NCBI RefSeq assembly: GCF_000226955.1
Contig: NZ_AGFU01000055.1
Location: 1-64,000, forward strand
Direction: 5' to 3'
Length of the DNA stretch: 64,000 nt
From: Sphingomonas elodea ATCC 31461
Lineage (GTDB): Bacteria; Pseudomonadota; Alphaproteobacteria; Sphingomonadales; Sphingomonadaceae
Below, piece after piece: positions 27,000 through 35,876 of the stretch. Made by a program: the position numbers and the translations under genes. Below the pieces are notes generated by a model. That model saw nothing but the letters and a program-made list of their open reading frames with translations. It ran no database searches and was not told the origin of the DNA. Within the stretch, counting starts at the first letter, position 1, and every line of letters begins with the position of its first letter.

Positions 27000-27983
27000 T
27001 CAGGCGGCCCTGGTCGCCTGATCCATAAGCGTCTTGGCCAGCGCGATCGCGTCGGCTTCGGTCTTCTTGCCGGCCTGCACCTCGTCGGCGATTTCGAGCA
27101 GCCGGCTGGCGATCACCGTGCCGGCCTGCGCCGCCTCGGTGATGCGGATGCCGTTCTTGGCCTGCGCGATGCGGTCCCATTCCGCGCGGATCGCCGCCCA
27201 ATAGCCCTTGGTCGCCGCCCAATAGGCATCGGCCGCCTTCACGTCATAGCCGTCGAAGCGGGTATAGCTGTTGAGCACATATTCCTGGACGACCGGCTGC
27301 AGCGTGCCGTCGATCACGCCCATCTTGGTATTGTCCTGCCAGTGGATCCAGCCGTTCGGGGTCGGCTGGTGGCGGTTGATGCCGAGATAGCGGTCATAGA
27401 CCGGCCCGCGCACCGCATCGCGCCGGGCGAGCGGACGCCAGGTCCAGCCGGAACGCCAGCGCCGCACGCCGCCCTCGGTGGTCCACTGCCCCCAGCTGCC
27501 ATAGCGCGGGCTGTCATCGACCTGATAGACGGTCTGCGACCAGCGGCCCCGGCGCATCGCCTCGGGCACCGCTTCCCATTTCCATTCGTTCGGGCCGGCA
27601 TAGACGAGCACGCGGGCGGGCTCATAGTCCCAGTCCTGGCGCCAGTGCTTGATCACCATGGTCTTGCCGCCCTGCTCGACCACCAGCAGGTGCTGGAGGA
27701 CGATATGGCGGCCGCTGTCCTCGATCACCCGCACCACTTCGTTGCCGCCGGAGATCGATCGGTCGAGCGGGGTGTAGTCGGCGCGCCAGGCAGTCGATTC
27801 CTGCATGTCGAAGCGCACCTTGAAGGTGCCCGCCATGGCGAGGATGTCGCGCCGGTCGGCGGCGAACGCGGTCTGTTCCTCGGCGGCGCTGCGCGGTTTT
27901 ACCGGGCCGTCCGCCGCCGCCGGCAGCGCCGGCAGCAGGGCGGCAAGGCTCAGGGCCAGCAGGCCGATGTGTCGAAACTTCAT
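27000..27983 (-). CDS. DUF6607-family protein, secreted
   Basis: 327 residues from the ATG at 27983 with GGAGGG upstream; it starts MKFRHIGLLALSLAALLPALPAAA, a clear Sec signal. The mature part is Trp-rich (KHWRQDWDYE, WRSGWTWRPLARRDAV, GWIHWQDNTKMG) with a helical end. To my knowledge this group is the partner of haem/haemoglobin TonB receptors. Here it sits 17 bp downstream of exactly such a receptor in the same direction, so it is probably part of haem use or export. No catalytic motif is obvious. Confidence 0.8.
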   Translation of the reverse strand: MKFRHIGLLALSLAALLPALPAAADGPVKPRSAAEEQTAFAADRRDILAMAGTFKVRFDMQESTAWRADYTPLDRSISGGNEVVRVIEDSGRHIVLQHLLVVEQGGKTMVIKHWRQDWDYEPARVLVYAGPNEWKWEAVPEAMRRGRWSQTVYQVDDSPRYGSWGQWTTEGGVRRWRSGWTWRPLARRDAVRGPVYDRYLGINRHQPTPNGWIHWQDNTKMGVIDGTLQPVVQEYVLNSYTRFDGYDVKAADAYWAATKGYWAAIRAEWDRIAQAKNGIRITEAAQAGTVIASRLLEIADEVQAGKKTEADAIALAKTLMDQATRAA

Positions 27984-28000
27984 GATGTGCCCTCCGATGT

Positions 28001-30199
28001 TCAGAAGCGGTAGCTGATCGAGACGCTGCCGTTGCGTCCCGGCTGGGTGTAGGCGTCGGTGATCGTCGAGCTGGCGGCGAGGCCGCGCACGTCGTTCCAC
28101 CAGGCATATTTCTTGTCGAGCAGGTTGAAGATGCCGGCGCGCAGCGTGAGCCCGTCCGTCACCCGCACGAAGGCGGTGGCGTCGACGATGGTGAAGGCAT
28201 CCGGGCGGAAGCAGGCGGCGGTGCACACGCCGGTGGTGGCACTCGCCTCCTTGCGGGTGCTGTGCGTCACGATCAGCTGCCCCCCGAACGCCCCGTCGGG
28301 CGCGCGGTAGCCGAGCCCGCCGACGATCTTGGCGGGATCGACCGTCGAGAGCGACGCCCGCGCGCCGTTGCGGATCACATCACCATCGGCATAGGCGAAG
28401 GCGAGGTTGGCGCTGAAGCCCCGGCCGAGCTGGGCATCCACCCGCCCTTCGATGCCGTTCACCCGCGCCTCGTCGAGGTTGATGAACTGGTACACTGCGG
28501 GGTTCGCGGGCGTGAACCCACCGCCCACCACTTCCTGCGAGATGAAGTTGTCGTAATCGGCATGGAAGCCGGTCAGCTGCACGCGCACCCCGCCGCCGCC
28601 GAAGCGGATGCCGCCTTCCACGCTGCGGCTGGTCTCGGGCTTCAGATTGGGGTTGGGTTCCGAACGATAGCCGAAGGCGAGGTTCTGGAAGAACTGGTTG
28701 ACCTGGCTCGGCTCGGGCGCCTTGAAGCCCTGCGCATAATTGGCGAACAGGCTCACGTCCGGGCTCAGCGCCCAGGTCGCGCCGATCTTGGGCGAGACGC
28801 GCGAGCCGCTCTGGCTGGCCGAGTTGAACGCCGGCAGCGCCGCATCCTTCTGCGGATCGAGCGCATAATGGTCGAAGCGCAGCGCCGGGAACAGCGTCAC
28901 CGGGCCGAGGCTGATCTCGTCCGAGACGAACAGGCCGGCCAGCGTGAAATCGGTGATCGGGAAGGCGCGGGTGGGATAGGTCTCGCCCACCGGCGGCACG
29001 GTGCCGTCGCGGATGCCTTCCTGCCGGGTGCGGCTCGCATCGGCGCCGATGATCAGCCGGTGGCGGAGCGCCCCGGTTTCATAGCCGAACACGATCTCGC
29101 CCGATCCGCCGAACACGCGATTGTCGAAGGTGTTCAGCCGCGTGCGATCGGCGAGCACAACGCGGTCCTCGGCGGAAAACTGGCTGTCCTCGGCCTGCTG
29201 CCAGTAGAGGCTGAGCCGGGTGCGCTGGATCGCGCCCTGCCCGGCCCAGGTCCAGTCGAACGCCGCACGCTTGCGCTTCGTCTTGTCGTTCGCCGTGGTG
29301 CCGGCGACGCTGGTGCTGACGCTGGTCAGCACGTTGCTGTCCATCCGGTTGTCGAGATATTCGCCGGTCAGCCGCAGCTTGTGGCCGGTGCCGGGCTCGT
29401 AGACGATCCGGCCCAGCACGGCGTTCGAATCGCCGTCCTGCGGATTGGGTTCGGTGCGCGCGGCACCGACGCCGCCCACGCTGCCCTTGTTGTCCAGCTC
29501 GGCAAAGTCGCGGCGGGTATAGGCGACCATCGCCGACCAGGCGCCGCTGCGCCCCGCCAGAATGCCGGTCTCGCTCCATTCCTGGTCGGACGACTGGTAG
29601 CCCGCCCGCACCAGCCCGCCCACCGACTTGCCGCCGGTCAGGAAATCGCCCGGATCGGCGGTGGTGAAGCTGATCGCGCCCGCCAGGCCGTCGCTGCCAT
29701 AGAGCGCCGAGGCCGGGCCGCGCAGGATCTCGACCGACTTGACCAGGCCGAGATCGACATAGTCGCCGCGCCCCACGCTCTGCGCGCCGAAGGTGAAGCC
29801 GTCGGGCACGCGCACGCCGTCGACCTGGATCAGCACGCGGTTGCCGCCGATGCCGCGCACGACGAAGCCCTCATTGCCCGCACGGCCCGTGGTGCCCGCC
29901 GCCGCGCCGAAGCGGGCGGGCTGGCGCGGCACGCTCACGCCCGGCTCGAAGCGCACCAGATCCTTCACGTCGTTTACCAGCTGGTCGGCCATCTTCTCGT
30001 CGGTGACGACCGTCACCGTCGCGGGCACCTTCTGCGTATCGGTGGCGAGGCGCGTCGCGGTGACGGTGATGGTGGCGGGATCGGGCTTGCCGTCCTGCTC
30101 TGCAGCGGCGGTCTGCTGCGCCTGCGCGAACGCCGGCGCGGACGACAGGTAGGCGAACAGGCTCGCCGCCCCGGCGAGGCGGGCGATGGAATGGATCAC
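28001..30199 (-). CDS. TonB-dependent haem/haemoglobin-type outer-membrane receptor
   Basis: 732 residues from a GTG at 30199 behind GGGGAG. The signal peptide is about residues 1-25. The plug domain (about 40-150) has VNDVKDLVRFEPGVSVPRQPARFG and a VRGIGGNRVLIQVDGV block typical of the TonB haem/haemoglobin family, and the rest is a beta-barrel ending in a terminal Phe (SVSISYRF). It should bind a haem source outside and pass haem through TonB energy. A strong Fur-like box lies 21 bp upstream of the start, and the DUF6607 gene follows in the same operon. The precise ligand is inference. Confidence 0.92.
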   Translation of the reverse strand: MIHSIARLAGAASLFAYLSSAPAFAQAQQTAAAEQDGKPDPATITVTATRLATDTQKVPATVTVVTDEKMADQLVNDVKDLVRFEPGVSVPRQPARFGAAAGTTGRAGNEGFVVRGIGGNRVLIQVDGVRVPDGFTFGAQSVGRGDYVDLGLVKSVEILRGPASALYGSDGLAGAISFTTADPGDFLTGGKSVGGLVRAGYQSSDQEWSETGILAGRSGAWSAMVAYTRRDFAELDNKGSVGGVGAARTEPNPQDGDSNAVLGRIVYEPGTGHKLRLTGEYLDNRMDSNVLTSVSTSVAGTTANDKTKRKRAAFDWTWAGQGAIQRTRLSLYWQQAEDSQFSAEDRVVLADRTRLNTFDNRVFGGSGEIVFGYETGALRHRLIIGADASRTRQEGIRDGTVPPVGETYPTRAFPITDFTLAGLFVSDEISLGPVTLFPALRFDHYALDPQKDAALPAFNSASQSGSRVSPKIGATWALSPDVSLFANYAQGFKAPEPSQVNQFFQNLAFGYRSEPNPNLKPETSRSVEGGIRFGGGGVRVQLTGFHADYDNFISQEVVGGGFTPANPAVYQFINLDEARVNGIEGRVDAQLGRGFSANLAFAYADGDVIRNGARASLSTVDPAKIVGGLGYRAPDGAFGGQLIVTHSTRKEASATTGVCTAACFRPDAFTIVDATAFVRVTDGLTLRAGIFNLLDKKYAWWNDVRGLAASSTITDAYTQPGRNGSVSISYRF

Positions 30200-30219
30200 G
30201 GGGACTCCCCTTGTTTGAT

Positions 30220-30238
30220 ACTGCGACTGATTCGCAGT
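30220..30238. promoter_or_regulatory. Fur-like box between the TonB receptor and Nramp genes
   Basis: ACTGCGA-CTGAT-TCGCAGT, perfect 7-bp arms around 5 bp, 21 bp upstream of the receptor GTG and 128 bp upstream of the Nramp start. An overlapping GCGACTG-ATTCG-CAGTCGC repeat starts 4 bp further on. The core TGCGA...TCGCA fits alphaproteobacterial Fur-type boxes in front of iron-uptake genes. Regulation of the divergent Nramp gene is a position-based inference. Confidence 0.65.
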
Positions 30239-30365
30239 CGCTATAGCTGTAAATCCGGGGACGTCAAATCCCAGCCGTAACGATCCGGCGCGCGCGGGCA
30301 GGTTGCCGTGGCAGGCCGCGGCCGCCACAAGGGCGCTCGCCCGTCCCCTCGCCCGCGAGCCCGCC

Positions 30366-31682
30366 ATGTTCCGATTGCCCCGTACCGCCACCGCGCCTTT
30401 CTGCCCTTCGGAGGTGCGCGGCACCGTGACGGTGCCCGCGGGCCTGTCGCCGCTCGCCAAGCTGCTGCGCTATATGGGGCCGGGCCTGCTGGTGTCGGTC
30501 GGCTATATCGATCCCGGCAACTGGGCGACCGATATCGAAGCGGGATCGCGCTACGGCTATGGCCTGCTGTTCGTGATCCTTGCCGCCAGCGCGGCGGCGA
30601 TGCTGCTGCAATCTTTGTGCGCGCGGCTGGGCATCGCGACGGGGCGCGACCTCGCCCGGCTGGTGCGCGACCGCTATTCGCCGGGCGTGGCGCGCACCCT
30701 GTGGGTGTTCGCCGAACTCGCGATCATCGCCACCGACGTGGCCGAGGTGCTGGGCAGCGCGCTCGCCTTCCAGCTACTGCTCGGCATTCCGCTATGGATC
30801 GGCGTGCTGATCACCGCGCTCGACGTGGTGATCGTGCTCAGCCTGAAGGGCCAGGGCTTTCGCGAGCTGGAGGCGATCATGCTCGGGCTGGTCGGCACGG
30901 TCGCGGCCTGTTTCGTGGTGCAGCTGTTCCTGTCGCCGCCGGACGGCGCGGCAGTGCTGGCGGGCATGATCCCCGATGCAAGACGTCTCGCCGACCCCCA
31001 TGCGCTCTACCTCGCCATCGGCATCCTCGGCGCGACGGTGATGCCGCACAATCTCTATTTGCACAGCTCGGTGGTGCAGACCCGCGTCTCGGGACCCGAC
31101 GAGCCTGCCCGGCGCGAAGCGGTGCGCTATGCCCAGATCGACATCATCGCCGCGCTGCTTGCCGCCACCTTCGTCAACGCCGCGATCCTGATCGTCGCCG
31201 CCGCCGCGTTCAACGCCAACGGCAATACCGGCGTGCGCGAGATCGAGGACGCCTATCGCCTGCTCACCCCCGCCACCGGCGCCGCGATCGCCGCCCCCCT
31301 GTTCGGCATCGCCCTGCTCGCCTCGGGGCAGAGCGCGACCTTTACCGGCACGATCGCGGGCCAGGTGATCCTGGAGGGGTTCCTCGACCTCAAGATCCCG
31401 TGCTGGGTCCGCCGCCTGATCACGCGCGGGCTGGCGCTGGTGCCCGCGCTTGCCGGCGTGCTGCTGCTCGGCGACCATGCGGTGGGCAAGCTGCTGGTGC
31501 TGACCCAGGTGGTGCTTTCCGCCGGCCTGCCCTTCGCGATGGCGCCGCTGCTGCTGCTCACCGCCGATCGCCGCCTGATGGGCCGCTTCGCCAGCCCGGT
31601 GTGGCTGCAGGCGATCGGCTGGCTGCTGTTCGCCGCGATCACCGGCGCCAATCTGTGGCTCGTTTCGAACCTGTTCGGCTGA
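30366..31682 (+). CDS. mntH: Nramp-family divalent metal transporter
   Basis: 438 residues with about 11 membrane helices. The first unwound helix carries GYIDPGNWATD (DPGN metal-binding motif) and helix six carries MPHNLYLHSSVV (MPH motif), the two metal sites of Nramp proteins. Such proteins take up Mn or Fe by proton symport. Start chosen at MFRLPRT (30366); an upstream in-frame Met would give a low-complexity extension. No strong ribosome site is visible, so the start is uncertain. It diverges from the TonB receptor and shares the promoter region with the Fur-like box. Confidence 0.93.
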   Translation: MFRLPRTATAPFCPSEVRGTVTVPAGLSPLAKLLRYMGPGLLVSVGYIDPGNWATDIEAGSRYGYGLLFVILAASAAAMLLQSLCARLGIATGRDLARLVRDRYSPGVARTLWVFAELAIIATDVAEVLGSALAFQLLLGIPLWIGVLITALDVVIVLSLKGQGFRELEAIMLGLVGTVAACFVVQLFLSPPDGAAVLAGMIPDARRLADPHALYLAIGILGATVMPHNLYLHSSVVQTRVSGPDEPARREAVRYAQIDIIAALLAATFVNAAILIVAAAAFNANGNTGVREIEDAYRLLTPATGAAIAAPLFGIALLASGQSATFTGTIAGQVILEGFLDLKIPCWVRRLITRGLALVPALAGVLLLGDHAVGKLLVLTQVVLSAGLPFAMAPLLLLTADRRLMGRFASPVWLQAIGWLLFAAITGANLWLVSNLFG

Positions 31683-31731
31683 TGCGCGCCCGCTCGACGT
31701 GCCGTTCCGGCAGCGCTACAGACCGGCGATC

Positions 31732-32757
31732 ATGAAACGTCCCCAGCTTTCCGTCGTCGTCCCCTGCTACAACGAAGAAGCATGCCTCGACATGCTCCAC
31801 GCCCGCGTCAGCGCCGCCGCGCGCGACGCGGTGGGCGATTCGTACGAGATCGTCTTCGTCAACGATGGCTCGCGCGACCGCAGCTGGGAGGTGATGCAGC
31901 GCCTGTCCGCCGCCGATCCGCACCTCGTCGCGATCAACCTGTCGCGCAACCACGGCCACCAGCTGGCACTCACCGCCGGGCTCGACCTGTGCGCCGGCGA
32001 GCAGATCCTGATCATCGACGCCGATCTGCAGGACCCGCCCGAGCTGCTGACCGAGATGCGCGCGACGATGGCCGCGCAGGGCGCCGACGTGGTCTACGCC
32101 GTGCGCCGCAAGCGCGAGGGCGAAAGCCTGTTCAAGAAGGCGACCGCGGCGATCTTCTACCGCATGCTCGATCGCATCACCGACACGCCGATCCCGCTCG
32201 ACACCGGCGATTTCCGCCTGATGAGCCGGCGTGCGCTCGATGCGCTGCTGTCGCTGCCCGAGCAGGCGCGCTTCATCCGCGGCATGGTCGCCTGGATCGG
32301 CTTCCGCCAGGTGCCCTTCGTCTATGACCGGCACGAGCGGCACGCGGGCGAGACCAAATATCCGCTGGGCAAGATGATCCGCTTCGCGCTCGACGCGATC
32401 ACCGGCTTCTCCACCGCCCCCTTGCGCTTCGCCAGCCATGTCGGCCTGCTGCTGACGGCGGCCTCGGCGCTGCTGGTGCTCTACATCCTCGTCGCCTGGC
32501 TGCTCGGCCGCGCGGTGCAGGGCTGGACCTCGACGATGCTGGTCGTGGTGGTGCTGGGCGCGGTGCAGATGTTCGTGCTGGGGATGATCGGCGAATATCT
32601 GGGGCGGCTCTACGTCGAATCGAAGCGGCGGCCGCTCTACCTGATCGCCGATGTCGCGGGGCCGGTGCAGGGCCATGCCTCGCTCGGCTATCGCCATCAG
32701 GATTCGGGTGCGATCAGCGTCTCGCCCCAGGCCCGCCACAACGACGCGGCGGAGTAA
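31732..32757 (+). CDS. GtrB-like polyprenyl-phosphate glycosyltransferase (GT2)
   Basis: 341 residues. A GT2 domain opens LSVVVPCYNEEACL and carries DADLQDPPELL (the DxD metal site) and a conserved DTGDFRLMSRRA segment; two membrane helices follow at about 235-300. This is the layout of undecaprenyl-phosphate sugar transferases such as GtrB or DPM1. It lies on the opposite strand from the GtrA-like gene, with the methyltransferase between them. The sugar is unknown. Start ATG 31732 was preferred over one 33 bp upstream, on family opening. Confidence 0.88.
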   Translation: MKRPQLSVVVPCYNEEACLDMLHARVSAAARDAVGDSYEIVFVNDGSRDRSWEVMQRLSAADPHLVAINLSRNHGHQLALTAGLDLCAGEQILIIDADLQDPPELLTEMRATMAAQGADVVYAVRRKREGESLFKKATAAIFYRMLDRITDTPIPLDTGDFRLMSRRALDALLSLPEQARFIRGMVAWIGFRQVPFVYDRHERHAGETKYPLGKMIRFALDAITGFSTAPLRFASHVGLLLTAASALLVLYILVAWLLGRAVQGWTSTMLVVVVLGAVQMFVLGMIGEYLGRLYVESKRRPLYLIADVAGPVQGHASLGYRHQDSGAISVSPQARHNDAAE

Positions 32758-32765
32758 CGCCGCGC

Positions 32766-32789
32766 TCCCCTCCCCTCTGCGGGAGGGGA
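32766..32789. terminator. Bidirectional hairpin
   Basis: TCCCCTCCC and GGGAGGGGA pair around a 6-base loop between the convergent GT2 and methyltransferase genes. Confidence 0.65.
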
Positions 32790-32796
32790 AGCAGGC

Positions 32797-33528
32797 TTAG
32801 CGCTTCGGCTCGGCCAGCACGATGATCGACAGGCCGGGCGGCATCGGCAGGCGGCCGAGCAGGTGGCGCTCCAGCCCGAAGATCGTCTCGAACGCCTTGT
32901 TGAGCACGGCCGGCGGCGGCGAATCGTCGCTGTCGTCCTTGCCCATCAGCTTGCCGGCAAAGCGCGCCGCCACCGCCACCGGGAACAGCAGCGAGTTGAA
33001 CCAGCGCAACTTGCGCCACTTCAGCCCCGCCTTCTCCAGCGCAGCGAGCAGCGTGCGCTTCGAATAGCGGCGCTTGTGGTGGTTCACCACGTCGTGCGCG
33101 CTCCACATCCACTGGTGCGCAGGGACCGTGATCAGGATCTTGCCGCCGGGCTTCAGCACCCGCGCCATCGCCTTGAGCGCCGCCACATCGTCGTCGATAT
33201 GCTCGACCACGTCGAGCACCGCGACCAGATCATAGCTGCCCGGTTCGACCCCGGTCAGGTCGGGCAGCGGCGACGATCCCACCGGCTTGCCCAGCCGCGC
33301 GCTGGCGATCTCGCGCGCCGCCGGATCGATCTCGATCGCGTCGACCTCGCCGAACGCACCCAGCATCGGCAGGTTGTGGCCGGTGCCGCAGCCGATCTCG
33401 AGAATGCGGGCGTCCTTCGGCACCGCGCCGTAGCGGGCGAGATAATCGGCCAGGATGTCGCGGCGGGCGCGATACCACCAATGGGTGGAGTCATGCGCCG
33501 CCATGCGGTCGTAAACGATGCGATCCAT
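32797..33528 (-). CDS. Class I SAM-dependent methyltransferase
   Basis: 243 residues. Motif I is ILEIGCGTGHN, the acidic loop is VDAIEIDP, and VLDVVEHIDDD and KPGGKILITVPA complete a Methyltransf_11/23 fold. The C-terminal part has a hydrophobic stretch (LLFPVAVAARFAG). Its start lies 1 bp from the stop of the GtrA-like gene, so it is co-translated and may act on a lipid-linked sugar. The substrate is not identifiable. Confidence 0.88.
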   Translation of the reverse strand: MDRIVYDRMAAHDSTHWWYRARRDILADYLARYGAVPKDARILEIGCGTGHNLPMLGAFGEVDAIEIDPAAREIASARLGKPVGSSPLPDLTGVEPGSYDLVAVLDVVEHIDDDVAALKAMARVLKPGGKILITVPAHQWMWSAHDVVNHHKRRYSKRTLLAALEKAGLKWRKLRWFNSLLFPVAVAARFAGKLMGKDDSDDSPPPAVLNKAFETIFGLERHLLGRLPMPPGLSIIVLAEPKR

Positions 33529-33529
33529 A

Positions 33530-33928
33530 TCAGCCGAAAACCCACAAACGGTTGAGTGCAAAGGTGGCGAAGGGCGTGACGAACACCGCGGGCACCAGCG
33601 GCCACCAAGTGGGGCCATGGACCCAGGGGCCGGTGAGCACCCAGGTGAAGCCCGCGTTCATCAACATGCCCGCCGATTGCACGACGAAGAACTTGACCTT
33701 GAGCGCCGCATTCTGCTCGGCGCCGTGCCCCTGGAAGCTCCAGCGGCTGTGAAAGACATAGCCGAACACCACCGCGACGAAAAATCCTGCCACCGAGGCG
33801 AGCACCGGCGGGATCACATAGGTGGCGAGCGGCCAATAGACGCCAGCGTAGACCACGGTGGAAAGCCCGCCGACGATCACGAAGCGGATCAGCTGCTGCA
33901 CCACCGGCTTCGCCAGCAGCGTTTCCAT
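33530..33928 (-). CDS. GtrA-family flippase-like membrane protein
   Basis: 132 residues with four membrane helices and the GtrA layout (RFVIVGGLSTVVYAGVYWPL opening, VFGYVFHSRWSFQG motif, final ALNRLWVFG). GtrA-type proteins are thought to move undecaprenyl-phosphate-linked sugars across the inner membrane. The ATG at 33928 was chosen; a GTG at 33949 is also possible. It precedes the methyltransferase by 1 bp and diverges from the GT-C-like gene. Confidence 0.82.
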   Translation of the reverse strand: METLLAKPVVQQLIRFVIVGGLSTVVYAGVYWPLATYVIPPVLASVAGFFVAVVFGYVFHSRWSFQGHGAEQNAALKVKFFVVQSAGMLMNAGFTWVLTGPWVHGPTWWPLVPAVFVTPFATFALNRLWVFG

Positions 33929-34010
33929 CCTGTGCAGTACCGCCGTCACTCTCGCTTGCCCTTGGACCCTAGCCCGCCCTAATGCGCACCAGCATCCGAG
34001 GAAAGCGATT

Positions 34011-35813
34011 TTGACGCCCACCCCTACCCGGCTCTTCCGCCTGCGAGACGAATTCGACCGCCACTGGCTCCTGTGGACGCTGGTCGCCTGGGCCTGTGTG
34101 GTGGTGTGGTTCCTCCAGCAGCGCCAGGGCAATATCTACTGGCTCACGCTGGGCGATACCGACGACAATATGCGGCTGATGCAGGTGCGCGCGCTGCTCG
34201 CCGGCCAGGGCTGGTACGATCTGCGCCAGTACCGGATGGACCCCGCGCTGGGCGGGTTCGACATCCACTGGTCGCGGATCGTCGACCTGCCGATCGCCGG
34301 GCTGATCCTGCTGCTCAAGCCCTTCCTCGGCACCGCGACGGCAGAGAAATGGGCGTGCGGCATCGCGCCCTTGCTGCCGCTGTCGATCACGATGACCGGC
34401 CTCGCGCTCACCGTCCGCCGGCTCGTCTCGCCCTTCGCCTGGCCGATCGCGCTGGTGCTGCTGGTCTCCGTCTGCACGACGACGCTGCCGATGTACGCGC
34501 CGCTGCGGATCGACCATCATGGCTGGCAGCTCGCCGCGCTGGCGATCACCGTCGCCGGCATCGCCGATCCCCGGGGCGCGCGCGGCGGCGCGGTGGTGGG
34601 CCTGGCGAGCGCCTTCTCGCTCTCGATCGGGCTCGAACTCCTCCCCTTCTGCGCGATGGCCGGGGCGATCCTGGCCCTGCGCTGGGTATGGGATGCGGCC
34701 GAGCGGGGCCGGCTGATGGTCTATGGCCTCACCCTGGGCGGCGGCTCGGCGATCGGCTTTGTAGCCTTCGCCTCCAACGCCAACCAGGCGATGCGCTGCG
34801 ACGCGCTGACCCCGGTATGGCTCAGCGTGCTGGTTGCCGCCGGCGCACTGCTGGTCGCGCTGACGATGGCCAACCCGCGCTCGCGCTGGGTGCGGCTTGC
34901 GCTGGCGGCGGTGGCGGGCGGCGCGATCGTCGCCGGCTTCGTCCATTTCTTCCCGCAATGCCTGGGGCGGCCCGAGCAGGTGTCCGACGAGCTCTACCGC
35001 ACCTGGCTCTCCAACGTCCGCGAGGCGCGACCGATCTACCGCCACCCGGCCGAGACGGCGGTGCCGGTGGCGATCGTCGCCGGGCTCGGGCTGCTCGGCG
35101 CGCTGCTCGCGGTGTGGCACGCGCGGCGCAGCCCGATGCTGGTCGGCTGGGCGGCGATCGCGCTGTTCACCGGCTTCGCCGCCGCGATGCTGCTCTGGCA
35201 GATGCGCGCCGCGCCGGGGGCGCAGCTGCTCGCCGTGCCGGGCATCACCGCGCTGATCTGGATCCTGGTGCCGCTGCTGGTGCGGCGCGGGCCGCTCTGG
35301 GTGCGGATCGGCGTCGCGCTGCTCGCCTTTGCCGGCATCGGCATCGCCGCCAGCGGCGTGAAGATGCCCTGGGCGACGAAGAACGCGACCAAGCCCGGCA
35401 CGGACAAGGTGCGCCAGGCCAATATCGCCTGCACGCGCACCTCGCAGCTGCGCACGCTCGATGCGATCCCGGCGGCGACGATGTTCACCCAGGTCGATCT
35501 CGGGCCGCGGCTGATCGTGGTGACCCACCACAATGCGGTGGCCGGCCCCTATCACCGGAACGGCCAGGCGATCCTAGACGTCCACCATGCCTTTACCGGC
35601 ACGGCAGCGGGCTTCCGCGCCATCGCCGCGCGGCACCGGGCGGCGTATCTGCTGCTCTGCCCGAACATGGCCGAGACGACCGTGTACCGCGCCCGCAACC
35701 CGGTGGGATTCTACGCCCAGCTCGCCCGCGGCCAGGTGCCCGGCTGGCTGGAGCCGGTGGCGCTGCCCGACGGCTCGCCCTACAGGCTGTGGAAGATCCG
35801 CTACGACCGATGA
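34011..35813 (+). CDS. Multi-pass membrane protein, candidate GT-C (oligosaccharyltransferase-like) glycosyltransferase
   Basis: 600 residues from a TTG at 34011 preceded by GAGGAAAG. About 10-11 membrane helices run between residues 22 and 450, and a periplasmic tail of about 150 residues follows. The first external loop has LGDTDDNMRLMQVRALLAGQ, an acidic motif like the DxD/DE metal-contact loop of PMT/STT3/AglB-type enzymes that use polyprenyl-phosphate sugars. Its neighbours GtrA- and GtrB-like genes support a role in envelope glycosylation. The acceptor and sugar are unknown. Confidence 0.7.
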   Translation: MTPTPTRLFRLRDEFDRHWLLWTLVAWACVVVWFLQQRQGNIYWLTLGDTDDNMRLMQVRALLAGQGWYDLRQYRMDPALGGFDIHWSRIVDLPIAGLILLLKPFLGTATAEKWACGIAPLLPLSITMTGLALTVRRLVSPFAWPIALVLLVSVCTTTLPMYAPLRIDHHGWQLAALAITVAGIADPRGARGGAVVGLASAFSLSIGLELLPFCAMAGAILALRWVWDAAERGRLMVYGLTLGGGSAIGFVAFASNANQAMRCDALTPVWLSVLVAAGALLVALTMANPRSRWVRLALAAVAGGAIVAGFVHFFPQCLGRPEQVSDELYRTWLSNVREARPIYRHPAETAVPVAIVAGLGLLGALLAVWHARRSPMLVGWAAIALFTGFAAAMLLWQMRAAPGAQLLAVPGITALIWILVPLLVRRGPLWVRIGVALLAFAGIGIAASGVKMPWATKNATKPGTDKVRQANIACTRTSQLRTLDAIPAATMFTQVDLGPRLIVVTHHNAVAGPYHRNGQAILDVHHAFTGTAAGFRAIAARHRAAYLLLCPNMAETTVYRARNPVGFYAQLARGQVPGWLEPVALPDGSPYRLWKIRYDR

Positions 35814-35876
35814 GCGGCAGCACCTGCACCTTCGCCCCCTAGCCGAGACGGGACTTCCGCCCTACCGTCCGGCGCC

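Noticed and set aside
33929-34132. Longer N-terminal extension of the GtrA-like gene.
   Set aside because: It would run antisense into the divergent membrane-protein gene and does not resemble the family start.
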